In this document: in pieces, positions 1-6,961 of the stretch
How positions within the stretch are numbered: the first letter of the stretch is position 1
How the letters are laid out: every line of letters begins with the position of its first letter
Assembly: GCA_026005095.1 (NCBI GenBank)
Contig: BPKK01000019.1
Coordinates: 1 to 43,199, forward strand
DNA: 43,199 bases
DNA from: Silanimonas sp.
GTDB lineage: Bacteria; Pseudomonadota; Gammaproteobacteria; Xanthomonadales; Xanthomonadaceae
Direction: 5' to 3'
Translations under genes and position numbers: made by a program
Notes under the pieces: model-generated
What the model was told of the DNA's origin: nothing
Seen by the model: the letters and a program-made list of their open reading frames with translations, nothing else
Databases searched by the model: none

Positions 1-98
1 GGGGTGGCCGGCACGGGAGAGGCCTCGGACGGGGCCGGCCACCCGGCGAACAGCACCAGGCCGGCGAGCAGCGGAAGGGCGGGCGACGGACGCGACAT
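1..98 (-). CDS. N-terminus of a secreted protein (partial, runs off the window)
   Basis: The minus strand opens with ATG at 98 and stays open to the window edge, 32 complete codons. The translation starts MSRPSPALPLLAGLVLFAGW and continues PAPSEASPVPATP: a hydrophobic core followed by a small-residue stretch (SEA/SP) that fits a Sec signal peptide cleavage site. GAGGTG sits 5 nt upstream of the ATG as a ribosome binding site, and TACCAT at 137-142 (minus strand) could be the -10. It is divergent from the peptide transporter. The mature protein lies outside the window, so its function cannot be named; an exported peptidase would fit the neighbour but that is a guess. Confidence 0.6.
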   Translation of the reverse strand, partial: MSRPSPALPLLAGLVLFAGWPAPSEASPVPAT

Positions 99-187
99 CA
101 AGCACCTCGGCGGGACGGCGGAACACCAGGCCCGGCATGGTAGCAGCCCGGCCGTGAGGGCCGCTGCCGCCGGGGCCTGCCGCCCCG

Positions 188-193
188 TACACT
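188..193 (+). promoter_or_regulatory. Candidate -10 element for the peptide transporter
   Basis: TACACT lies about 32 nt before the TTG start at 226, in a very GC-rich region where A/T hexamers are rare. No clear -35 is seen. A transcript from here would include the GGAG at 216-219, giving a short leader with a ribosome binding site. Confidence 0.35.
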
Positions 194-225
194 CGCCGCT
201 CCGCCACCGCCTGCCGGAGCCCCCG

Positions 226-1785
226 TTGAGCACCGCCGCCCCCTCCGCCGAGTTCCTCGGCCACCCCAAGGGCCTGTTCGTCTGCTTCCTCACCGAGATG
301 TGGGAACGCTTCGCCTTCTACGGCATGAAGGCCCTGCTGCTGCTGTATCTGGTCAAGCACCACGGCTTCAACGATGGCGACGGCTATCTGCTGCTCGGCA
401 CCTATGCCGGCCTTGCCTATGCCCTGCCCCTGCTCGGCGGCCTGCTCGCCGACCGCTACCTCGGCATGCGCAAGGCCGTGCTGTTCGGCGGCGCGCTGCT
501 GGTGGCCGGCCAGTTCGGCATGGCCTATACCGGCAGCCCGGCCGGAGAGGGCGGCCGTGATGCCCTGGCAGTGCAGGTGATGTATGCCTCGCTGGCCCTG
601 ATCGCGATGGGCGTGGGCTTTCTCAAGCCCAACATCTCCACCATCGTCGGGCGGCTCTACGCCGAGAACGATGCCCGCCGCGACTCGGCCTTCTCGATCT
701 TCTACATGGGCATCAATGTCGGCGCCTTCCTCGCCTCGGTCATCGTCGGCTATGTCGGCGAGCGCCTGGGCTGGGGCTACGGTTTCGCCCTCGGCGGCGT
801 GATGATGGCCGCCGGCCTGGTGCAGTTCGTGCTCGGCCAGAAACACCTGATGGGGCAGGCCGAACCGGCCGATCCGGCGCGCCTGCGCGCCCCGTTGCTG
901 GCCGGCCTGAGCCGGGAATGGCTGATCTACCTCGGCGCCCTGCTCGGCGTGGTGGTGGTCTGGCAGGTACTGCAGACGCGGATCGATTTCGAGCCGCTCA
1001 ACCGCCTGGTGGGCGGCCACCAGGTAACGCTGACCGAACTGGTGGCGGTGGTGCTGGGCACGGCGCTCTACGCCTGGTTCGCCGTGCTGATGTTTTCCGG
1101 CATCGACCGGGTGGCGCGCGGCAAGATGCTGCTGCTGCTCGTGCTCACCACCGTGAGCGCCCTGTTCTGGGGCCTGTACGAGCAGACCTATGGCCCCTGG
1201 GTGGCGCTGGCCGAGCGGGCCATGGACCGCAGCACCTTCGGGCTGGAGTGGACGGCGGGCCAGACCACGGCCATCGGCGCCCTGTGCGTGATCGCCATGA
1301 GTCCGCTGTTCGCCTGGCTGTGGCCGCGCCTCGACCGCGCCGGCCTGAACCCCGGCTACGCCGCCAAGTTCGCTGCCGCCCTGATGCTCTGCGGCCTTGC
1401 CTTCGGCGTACTGGCCTTCGCCTGCGCCCATCCCGGCGCCGACGGCCTGGTGAGCCTGTGGTGGATGATCCTCGCCTACGTGGTGCTGGTGGCCGGGGAA
1501 ATGGTGCTGAGCCCGATCGGCCTCGCGGCGGTGACCGCGCTCTCGCTGCCGCGGGTGGTGGGCACCATGATGGGTGCCTGGTTCCTGTTCTCGGCCTTCG
1601 GCGAGATGATCGCCGGCCGCCTCGCCACCTATGCCGCGATCCCGCCCGGGGCCGAGGGCACGGTGTCGGCGGCGCAGGCGCTGGCCGTCTACGGCCCCTT
1701 CTTCACCCAGATGATGTGGATCGGCCTGGGCGCGGGCCTGGCCCTGCTGCTGGCCACCCCGCTGCTCAACCGCCTCACCCGCTGA
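226..1785 (+). CDS. POT/PTR family proton-coupled oligopeptide transporter
   Basis: This 519-residue inner-membrane protein belongs to the POT (PTR2/SLC15) family, which imports di- and tripeptides with protons. The N-terminal signature is clear: HPKGLF, then TEMWERFAFYGM, which carries the ExxERF motif on helix 1. Hydrophobic segments follow along the whole length, and the size is typical. The TTG at 226 is preferred because GGAG lies 6 nt upstream and family homology begins just after it; the open frame upstream is low-complexity, and the first internal ATG at 298 would remove helix 1. The stop overlaps the convergent BtuF-like gene by 11 bp. Exact substrate range cannot be read from sequence. 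Confidence 0.9.
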   Translation: MSTAAPSAEFLGHPKGLFVCFLTEMWERFAFYGMKALLLLYLVKHHGFNDGDGYLLLGTYAGLAYALPLLGGLLADRYLGMRKAVLFGGALLVAGQFGMAYTGSPAGEGGRDALAVQVMYASLALIAMGVGFLKPNISTIVGRLYAENDARRDSAFSIFYMGINVGAFLASVIVGYVGERLGWGYGFALGGVMMAAGLVQFVLGQKHLMGQAEPADPARLRAPLLAGLSREWLIYLGALLGVVVVWQVLQTRIDFEPLNRLVGGHQVTLTELVAVVLGTALYAWFAVLMFSGIDRVARGKMLLLLVLTTVSALFWGLYEQTYGPWVALAERAMDRSTFGLEWTAGQTTAIGALCVIAMSPLFAWLWPRLDRAGLNPGYAAKFAAALMLCGLAFGVLAFACAHPGADGLVSLWWMILAYVVLVAGEMVLSPIGLAAVTALSLPRVVGTMMGAWFLFSAFGEMIAGRLATYAAIPPGAEGTVSAAQALAVYGPFFTQMMWIGLGAGLALLLATPLLNRLTR

Positions 1786-2581
1786 AACCGCGCGCCCGCA
1801 CCCAACGGGCGATGTGGCGGTGCAGGGCCGCAAGGCCGTCGGTCAGCGCCGCCGGCCCGGGCTGCAGGATGAGGGGCGACTTGATCTCGAAGAGCTGGCC
1901 TTCGCGCACCGCGCTGGTCCCCGCCCAGCCCGGCCGGGCCGCCACCTGCTCCGGGCGGAAGCGCTTGCCGCACCAGGAGCCGAACACGATCTGCGGGTCG
2001 CGGCGCAGGAGCTCGGTATCGTCGGCGAGGATGCGCGCCCTGGCCAGCGGCTCTGCGGCCAGTTCGGGGAAGAGATCGTCGCCGCCGGCGATGCGCACCA
2101 GCTCCGCTACCCACTGGATGCCGCTGATCCGCGGCTCGTCCCACTCCTCGAAATACACCCGCGGCCGCACGGGAAAGCGCGAGGCGGCCTCGGCCACCGC
2201 CGCCACCCCGCGCTCCAGCGCGTCGGCATAGGCCTCGGCCCTGGCCGCCGCGCCCACCAGCGCGCCCAGCCGGCGCACGTAGTCGAGGATGCCGGCCACC
2301 GAGCGGTGGTTGCTGATCCACACTTCCACCCCGGCCCGCACCAGCTGCGCGGCGATGTCGGCCTGCAGGTCGGAAAAGCCGATGGCGAGGTCGGGCCTGA
2401 GTTCGAGGATGCGCTCGATCTTCGCGCTGGTGAAGGCGCTGACCTTGGGCTTCTCGCGCCGCGCCTGCGGCGGCCGCACGGTAAAGCCACTGATGCCGAC
2501 GATGCGGTCCTGCTCGCCCAAGGCATAGAGCACCTCGGTGGGCTCCTCCACGAGGCAGACGATGCGGCGCGGGCCGCGCAT
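1775..2581 (-). CDS. BtuF/TroA-like binding protein without signal peptide (cobalamin-binding-like)
   Basis: This 268-residue protein has the fold of cobalamin/iron-siderophore substrate-binding proteins: RIVCLVEEPTEVLYALG near the start, then KIERILELRPDLAIGFSDLQADIA, a linker helix, and a second lobe with RVYFEEWDEPRISGIQWVAELVRIAGGDDLF. Such proteins normally act in the periplasm, but here there is no signal peptide or lipobox and the first beta strand begins at residue 5. The start at 2581 lies 4 nt after the stop of the MFS gene, so the two are probably cotranscribed. Close relatives are often labelled cobalamin-binding protein; a cytoplasmic ligand-binding or sensing role is inference. 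No BtuCD-type genes are nearby. Confidence 0.75.
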   Translation of the reverse strand: MRGPRRIVCLVEEPTEVLYALGEQDRIVGISGFTVRPPQARREKPKVSAFTSAKIERILELRPDLAIGFSDLQADIAAQLVRAGVEVWISNHRSVAGILDYVRRLGALVGAAARAEAYADALERGVAAVAEAASRFPVRPRVYFEEWDEPRISGIQWVAELVRIAGGDDLFPELAAEPLARARILADDTELLRRDPQIVFGSWCGKRFRPEQVAARPGWAGTSAVREGQLFEIKSPLILQPGPAALTDGLAALHRHIARWVRARGFSG

Positions 2582-2585
2582 GCCT

Positions 2586-4052
2586 TCAGTGCCCTCCCGC
2601 CGCCGGCACCCCGGCACCGCCCTGCGCCTGCGCGCGCCAGCGCGGCACCAGGGCCAGCCAGGACAGGGCCGAGAGCGCCATCGCCGCGGCACCGATCAGG
2701 AACACGCTGCCCTTGTCCGGCAGGGCCTGCACCACGAGGCCGATGCCAAGGCTCACCGCCAGCTGCGGCAGCACCACGCTGAGGTTGAACACGCCCATGT
2801 AGAGGCCGATGCGCGCCGGCGAGACGCACTGCGAGAACATGGCGAAGGGCAGGCTGACGATGGCGCCCCAGCCGATGCCGGCCAGCGCCATGCCGAGGTA
2901 GATCACCCACGGCGCATACCCGGCGACGTAGGCGAGCAGGAAGCCCGCCACCATCAGGCCGAGGCCGGCCGCATGCACGCGCACCTCGTCGAAGCGGCGC
3001 GCCAGCGGGTTCAACAGCAGGGCCGGAGCCAGCGCGCCCACGGCATTGAGGGCGAGGAAGCTGTTGGCCATCACCCGGCCGATGGCATCGTCGTCCGCCT
3101 CGGGGAAGCGCTGCTTCACCGTGGCGATGAGGTAGACGAACAGGGTCTGCATGCCGATCCAGCTCAGGGAATGCGCGGCCAGCACCTTGCGGAAGCCGGG
3201 CAGGTCCTCGCCCGGCGTTCCCGGCGCCGGCTGGCGCTCCAGCAGGGCCCAGACGATGAACAGCAGGGCGGCCAGCCCGAAGCCCGCTTCCAGCCACAGC
3301 GGATGCGTGGCCTGCCCGGCCAGCTTGAGGCCCATGGCCACCGCGGCATAGGCGGCGAAGGGCCAGAGCGGGCGCATCAGGCGAAGCACGGCGAGAAGCC
3401 CGAGGCGCTGCCCGTCCCTGCCCGGCTCCACCGCGGGCAGCGTCCGCGGCTCCTCCACCAAGAGTGGCGGGAGCAGCGAGAAGAGCAGCACCAGGCCGGC
3501 GCCGAAATAGATCAGCGCAAGATTTCCGAAACCCGCGCCAATGGCATAGGCCAGCACGCCGAAGCTGCCCGACACGGTCTGCATCCAAGTGTAGGCCGTG
3601 GTGCGCATCGGCCCTTCCGGCGTCACGTCGGCGATCAGGGCCCGCGTGGGGTTGAAGCTGACGTTGATGGCGAGATCGAGCGCCAGGGCCACGGTGATGG
3701 CCACGCCGAGGATGGCATCCAGCCCCAGCGTCTCGTTGATGAGGCCGATGGCCGGCAGGGCCAGCAGGGCGAGCGCGGTGAGCACGCCGCCGACGAGGAT
3801 GTAGGGCCGCCGCCGCCCGCCCCAGGCCCAGGTCTGGTCGCTGAGCAGGCCGATCAGCATCTGGCCGAGGATGCCGGCCAGCGGGCCCGCCGCCCAGACG
3901 AGGCCGATCTCGTGGATGTCGAGCCCGTACCTGGTGCTGAGCAGCCAGCTCAGGGCCGAGATCTGCACCGCGAGGGCGAAGCCCATGGCGGTGGACGGCA
4001 GGCTCAGCAGCACGAGGAACGGCGGCGAGAGCCGGTGTTGCATCTGCAGCAT
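2586..4052 (-). CDS. MFS transporter, SUT/SLC45-like (sugar/proton symporter family)
   Basis: A 488-residue membrane protein with about 12 hydrophobic segments. The N-terminal half contains WLLSTRYGLDIHEIGLVWAA, then PLAGILGQMLIGLLSDQ and GGRRRPYILVGG; this loop pattern (P-x-G...G-x-L-SD...RRRP) is that of the glycoside-pentoside-hexuronide/SUT/SLC45 group, which imports sucrose, maltose or related disaccharides with protons. It sits in the middle of a minus-strand row GFA-MFS-BtuF-like, 51 bp after the GFA gene and 4 bp before the BtuF-like gene. Alternative starts occur at 4043 (M4). The substrate is unproven and no glycosidase gene is adjacent. Confidence 0.8.
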   Translation of the reverse strand: MLQMQHRLSPPFLVLLSLPSTAMGFALAVQISALSWLLSTRYGLDIHEIGLVWAAGPLAGILGQMLIGLLSDQTWAWGGRRRPYILVGGVLTALALLALPAIGLINETLGLDAILGVAITVALALDLAINVSFNPTRALIADVTPEGPMRTTAYTWMQTVSGSFGVLAYAIGAGFGNLALIYFGAGLVLLFSLLPPLLVEEPRTLPAVEPGRDGQRLGLLAVLRLMRPLWPFAAYAAVAMGLKLAGQATHPLWLEAGFGLAALLFIVWALLERQPAPGTPGEDLPGFRKVLAAHSLSWIGMQTLFVYLIATVKQRFPEADDDAIGRVMANSFLALNAVGALAPALLLNPLARRFDEVRVHAAGLGLMVAGFLLAYVAGYAPWVIYLGMALAGIGWGAIVSLPFAMFSQCVSPARIGLYMGVFNLSVVLPQLAVSLGIGLVVQALPDKGSVFLIGAAAMALSALSWLALVPRWRAQAQGGAGVPAAGGH

Positions 4053-4103
4053 GGTGGATTCAGCCCCTCCCGGACGGTCGGGCGAGCCTACCCCGGCAGC
4101 GCC

Positions 4104-4508
4104 TCAGCGCGACAGGTGGGCGAGCGCGGCGGCGTTCGCCTCCCAGTTGCGGCCATCGAAAGCTTCGACCACCAGCGCCTGCACGCTGCCCTCGTCGAGG
4201 CAGCGGGCGTTCACGTCGATGCCGTCGGGATTGCTGCGCGGCACGTAGAAGCTCTTGATGCCGCACACGCCGCAGAAGCGGTGCCGGGCCACGCCCGTGT
4301 TCCAGCGGTAGTCCACCAGCGCCGCCTCGCCCGAGAGCAGGCGGAAGCGCGAGGCCGGTACGATCAGGTGCAGGAAGCCGGCCTTGCGGCAGATCGAGCA
4401 GTTGCAGTCCTGCACCACCAGGGTGGCGGGAGCATCGACCTCGAAGCGCACGGCGCCGCAATGGCAGCCGCCGCGGTGGACGACGAGGGGCGAGTCGTGG
4501 GAATGCAT
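4104..4508 (-). CDS. GFA family zinc-binding protein (CENP-V/GFA)
   Basis: A 134-residue protein of the GFA family (glutathione-dependent formaldehyde-activating enzyme-like). All cysteine clusters are present: C15-H-C17-G, C35-N-C37-S-I-C40 and C79-G-V-C82-G, which bind structural and catalytic zinc. The family name comes from a formaldehyde-glutathione adduct activity that has not held up for most members, so the reaction is unknown. It is the first gene of the minus-strand row leading to the MFS permease. The start at 4508 has no ribosome binding site; instead TAGGAT lies exactly 6 nt upstream, predicting a leaderless transcript. Confidence 0.85.
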   Translation of the reverse strand: MHSHDSPLVVHRGGCHCGAVRFEVDAPATLVVQDCNCSICRKAGFLHLIVPASRFRLLSGEAALVDYRWNTGVARHRFCGVCGIKSFYVPRSNPDGIDVNARCLDEGSVQALVVEAFDGRNWEANAAALAHLSR

Positions 4509-4514
4509 GCCGCG

Positions 4515-4520
4515 ATCCTA
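4515..4520 (-). promoter_or_regulatory. Leaderless-type -10 element for the GFA gene
   Basis: The minus strand reads TAGGATCGCGGCATG, a TANNNT hexamer, six nucleotides, then the start codon. With a start site about 7 nt after the -10, transcription would begin on the A of ATG. The right arm of the hairpin at 4533-4565 occupies the area where a -35 would lie. Confidence 0.5.
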
Positions 4521-4532
4521 CGCTCCGGCCCA

Positions 4533-4565
4533 CCGGTTCAGCGAGATCATGGCTCGCTGAACCGG
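4533..4565. repeat. Perfect 13-bp inverted repeat between divergent genes
   Basis: CCGGTTCAGCGAG at 4533-4545 and CTCGCTGAACCGG at 4553-4565 are exact reverse complements with a 7-nt loop. The element lies between the start of the GFA gene (minus) and the start of the HPF-like gene (plus), so it is not positioned as a terminator. It could be a protein-binding palindrome at the GFA promoter, or an RNA hairpin in the 5' leader of the HPF-like transcript. No poly-T follows. Confidence 0.6.
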
Positions 4566-4638
4566 CACGCGCGTCGCGGGAACCCTACCCGGCCTCCGCA
4601 ACTCCATCGCACTGAACCCACCGATGGAGGCACCCCCC

Positions 4639-4989
4639 ATGCGCATCGCCCTGCTCACCCGCCGCGACGTCGACAGCGAAGGCATCCTCGAGGCCCTCGA
4701 GCGCCGCGCCCACCGGCTTCTCGGCCGCGTGTCCGACCGCATCGCCGACCTGGCCGTGGGGCTCGCCGACCTCAATGGCCCGAAGGGCGGCGTGGACCGC
4801 GAATGCCAGCTGCAGGCCCGCCTGCACGATGGCCGCACGCTGATCGTCCGCGCCCGCAGCACCGATTTCGGCCGGGCCATCGACGGGGCCATGCACAAGC
4901 TGCTCTCGCGGGTGCTGAAGCTGCGCAAGAAGACCGCCGGCCTGCGCCGCCAGGCGGTACCGCTCGGGCGGCTCGCCGCCAGTGCCTGA
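4639..4989 (+). CDS. HPF/RaiA-domain protein (divergent ribosome-hibernation-like paralogue)
   Basis: A 116-residue protein with the pattern of the HPF/RaiA (sigma-54 modulation protein) fold: an N-terminal strand (MRIALLTRRDV), helix, then ECQLQARLHDGRTLIVRARSTDFGRAIDGAMHKLLSRVLKLRKK, matching the strand-strand-helix that ends in a basic patch binding 16S rRNA. It differs strongly from the canonical hpf at 21423 in the same window. The start at 4639 is preferred over 4624 because the GGAGG ribosome binding site lies inside the longer reading. It is monocistronic, and its stop is 5 bp from the convergent lipoprotein stop. Ribosome binding is inferred from the domain only. Confidence 0.65.
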   Translation: MRIALLTRRDVDSEGILEALERRAHRLLGRVSDRIADLAVGLADLNGPKGGVDRECQLQARLHDGRTLIVRARSTDFGRAIDGAMHKLLSRVLKLRKKTAGLRRQAVPLGRLAASA

Positions 4990-4994
4990 CAGGC

Positions 4995-5831
4995 CTACCC
5001 CGCAGGCTCGGGCTCGACCCGTTCCGACTCCCTGACGGGTCCGGGCCTGCGGGGCGGGGCGCCGGCATCGATGGCCTCCGGTGCCAGCGGCAGCAGGATC
5101 GAGGCCCCGCGGCCCGCCACGCTGGCGCGGCCGAACCATTCCAGGCATCGCGACTCGTTGGCCTGCTCCACCGCCGTCGTGATGCCGCGTTCCGTCGAGG
5201 CGGTGGAGCCGGTGGCCTCGACGAGGGCCCGGGCGAAGTCGCGGCCGAAATCGCCGGCGAGCTGGTAGGCATCGCCGATGCTCGAGACCCGCGCCGATTC
5301 GCTGATCGCTCCCGCCCCCTCGGCCCAGCGCAGCACCAGGGCCTTGCGGCCCTCCACCCGCGCCACGCCTTCGGCAGCAAAGCCGCCCAGGCCCGCGGGC
5401 AGACGGAACGGCCCCGGCACGAAGACATCGAACAGCGCCGAGACGCCGGCCGCCCCGGCCGAGGTCGGACGGATCGCGCTCACCCGCAGTTCGATCTCCA
5501 GCTCCGGTGCCTCCGCATCGATCAGGAAATGCCGGGCAAGGCGGTTGCAGGCCTCGCGCGCCGCCCGGTTGCCCACCAGCGCCGCCTGCGCCTCGCTCAC
5601 CCCGGCACCGGCGGCATCCTCCAGCACCACCACCCGCGGCGGGGCCACCCGGCGCACCGGCGCGACGAGCGCGGCATCCACGTAACGCTCCACCCGGGCG
5701 TGGGTCTCGTCGCGCAGCGTCTCGAAGGGCAGGGCCTCGAGGGCGGCATCGCGCCGGGTCTCGGGCGCCGAGGCGCAGGCCTGGAGCAGCAGCAGGGGAA
5801 AGGCAAGACCGAGGGCGCGGAAGGGTCGCAT
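4995..5831 (-). CDS. Predicted outer-membrane lipoprotein of unknown function
   Basis: A 278-residue protein beginning MRPFRALGLAFPLLLLQACAS: a short signal peptide with lipobox LQAC, so it is lipidated at about C20. The mature part starts with charged residues, then LPFETLRDETHARVERYVDAAL, then alternating strand segments (RVVVLEDAAG, LEIELRVSAIRP). The C-terminus is proline/arginine-rich. It resembles DUF3313-type periplasmic lipoproteins in its layout, but I am not sure of that family. The start at 5831 is chosen because the signal peptide begins there; upstream sequence in frame is low complexity. It is divergent from lexA across 206 bp. Confidence 0.7.
   Translation of the reverse strand: MRPFRALGLAFPLLLLQACASAPETRRDAALEALPFETLRDETHARVERYVDAALVAPVRRVAPPRVVVLEDAAGAGVSEAQAALVGNRAAREACNRLARHFLIDAEAPELEIELRVSAIRPTSAGAAGVSALFDVFVPGPFRLPAGLGGFAAEGVARVEGRKALVLRWAEGAGAISESARVSSIGDAYQLAGDFGRDFARALVEATGSTASTERGITTAVEQANESRCLEWFGRASVAGRGASILLPLAPEAIDAGAPPRRPGPVRESERVEPEPAG
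4998..5054. terminator. Nested hairpin at the convergent HPF-like/lipoprotein ends
   Basis: CCCCGCAGGC (4998-5007) pairs with GCCTGCGGGG (5045-5054), and inside it GACCCGT (5016-5022) pairs with ACGGGTC (5035-5041). The structure begins 9 bp after the HPF-like stop and overlaps the 3' end of the lipoprotein gene. It could terminate plus-strand transcription; there is no T tract, and coding constraint could also explain part of it. Confidence 0.4.
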
Positions 5832-5890
5832 GCGGAAACTTGGGGCAGCGGCAGACAGGCACGCAGGCTGGCAGAGCGCCGATGCAGGCC

Positions 5891-5943
5891 GCGTCCGCGG
5901 TGCGTGCGCCCGGCGTGAACCGGAACACGGCCACCGCGGACGC
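5891..5943. repeat. 12-bp inverted repeat in the lipoprotein/lexA intergenic region
   Basis: GCGTCCGCGGTG (5891-5902) and CACCGCGGACGC (5932-5943) are exact reverse complements separated by 29 bp. They lie 60 to 112 bp upstream of the lipoprotein start and upstream of the lexA promoter. The function is unknown; a leader hairpin of the lipoprotein transcript or a looped regulator site are both possible. Confidence 0.45.
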
Positions 5944-6002
5944 CGTTGGCCTCTGTCGCAGGCGGTGAGAAACGCGGCGGGTGGAATGCCCCTGCCGGCC
6001 GC

Positions 6003-6036
6003 TTGACGGCTCTGTCGATACCACACATATTTGTGG
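6003..6036 (+). promoter_or_regulatory. lexA promoter with overlapping palindromic operator
   Basis: TTGACG (6003-6008) as -35, a 17-bp spacer and CATATT (6026-6031) as -10 form the best sigma-70-type promoter in the window. The -10 is the exact centre of the palindrome CCACA-N6-TGTGG (6021-6036), a likely autoregulatory LexA site, so bound repressor would cover the -10. The predicted start site, about 7 nt after the -10, coincides with the ATG at 6038, so the mRNA would be leaderless. The palindrome is not the E. coli CTGT-N8-ACAG box. Confidence 0.6.
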
Positions 6037-6037
6037 C

Positions 6038-6697
6038 ATGACCCTCACCGACCGCCAGCTCGCCATCCTCGACTTCCTCCGCGCCTACCTCGCGGCGGAA
6101 GGCCGGCCGCCCACGCTGGCCGAGATCGCGTCGGCCTTCGGCTTCCGCCAGGCCCGCAGCGCCCAGGACCACCTGCAGGCGCTGGCCGCCAAGGGCGCCA
6201 TCGAGCTGGTGCCGGGCGCGCGCGGCATCCGCCTGCGCGACGAAACCGCCCCATCGGCGCCATCGGCGGCCGCCTCCCCGGCCGGCCGCCCGGGCCGGGA
6301 CGCCATGGCCGACAGCCTGCTCACCCTGCCCCTGCTGGGCCAGGTGGCGGCGGGCCGGCCGATCGACCCGCAGGCCGACTACGAGGGGGAACTGCTGCTC
6401 GACCGCGCCCTGTTCTTCCCCACCCCGGACTACCTGCTGCGGGTGAAGGGCGACTCGATGCGCGACGACGGCATCTTCGATGGCGACCTGATCGCCGTGC
6501 GCCGCTGCCCCACCGCCGAGAACCACCAGATCGTCGTCGCGAGGATCGACGGCGAGATCACCGTGAAGCGGCTGAAGCGCGGCAAGGACCGCGTGCTGCT
6601 GATGCCGCGCAACCCCGCCCATGCGCCCATCGAGGTGCCTGCCGAGGCCGATTTCGCCATCGAAGGCCTCTACTGCGGCCTCGTGCGGCGCGGCTGA
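6038..6697 (+). CDS. lexA: LexA repressor (SOS regulator, S24 autoprotease)
   Basis: LexA represses DNA-damage genes and cleaves itself when RecA filaments form. The 219-residue protein has an N-terminal winged HTH (residues 1-67, with TLAEIASAFGF and ARGIRL), an Ala/Pro-rich linker (about 68-90) and a C-terminal protease domain. The cleavage site is A105-G106, and the catalytic pair is S140 (GDSM) and K177 (EITVKRL); spacings of 35 and 37 residues match those of E. coli LexA. The ATG at 6038 has no ribosome binding site and appears leaderless. A small membrane-protein gene follows after 17 bp. No imuA-imuB-dnaE2 cassette is present. Confidence 0.93.
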   Translation: MTLTDRQLAILDFLRAYLAAEGRPPTLAEIASAFGFRQARSAQDHLQALAAKGAIELVPGARGIRLRDETAPSAPSAAASPAGRPGRDAMADSLLTLPLLGQVAAGRPIDPQADYEGELLLDRALFFPTPDYLLRVKGDSMRDDGIFDGDLIAVRRCPTAENHQIVVARIDGEITVKRLKRGKDRVLLMPRNPAHAPIEVPAEADFAIEGLYCGLVRRG

Positions 6698-6714
6698 TCC
6701 CGAGGAGCCCCGCC

Positions 6715-6939
6715 ATGACCACCCGCCCCGGTCCCGCCGCCAACGACCTTGCCCTGCTGCTGTTCGCCCTCGCCCTGTGCGCGGCCTTCGGCGCCCTGTT
6801 CGCCTGGGCGCTGGCCGTGCCCTTCTGGCTCGGCTTCGCCATGGTCGGCTCGGCCCTGCTCGTGGTCGGGCTGCGTGGCCACGGCGAGAACGCCCCGCGC
6901 CGGCGGGCGGCGGCCCGCCGCCTGCAGCCCCGGCACTGA
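6715..6939 (+). CDS. Small two-helix membrane protein downstream of lexA
   Basis: A 74-residue reading frame starting at ATG 6715 with GAGGAG 6 nt upstream. Two hydrophobic segments (about residues 11-32 and 36-54) are followed by a basic Arg-rich tail ending RRAAARRLQPRH, which by the positive-inside rule would be cytoplasmic. It lies 17 bp after the lexA stop in the same direction, so it is probably cotranscribed and thus LexA-controlled. I do not recognise a family. SOS-induced small membrane proteins such as SidA or TisB exist elsewhere, but similarity to them is only in size and context. Confidence 0.55.
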   Translation: MTTRPGPAANDLALLLFALALCAAFGALFAWALAVPFWLGFAMVGSALLVVGLRGHGENAPRRRAAARRLQPRH

Positions 6940-6961
6940 AGACCCGCCACCGGTTTGCGAA

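Noticed and set aside
1775..2581. A cobalamin riboswitch for the BtuF-like gene
   Set aside because: The gene starts 4 bp after the MFS stop, which leaves no leader, and no B12-box-like sequence is seen upstream of the operon.
4579..4608. An ECF sigma-type promoter (GGAAC) before the HPF-like gene
   Set aside because: GGAACC is present at 4579-4584, but no matching -10 motif of the TCTNA type lies at the right distance.
2538..5918. An 1126-codon open frame on the plus strand
   Set aside because: It runs antisense across four well-supported genes and its translation is Arg/His/Gln/Gly-rich low-complexity sequence, as expected for an open shadow frame in GC-rich DNA.
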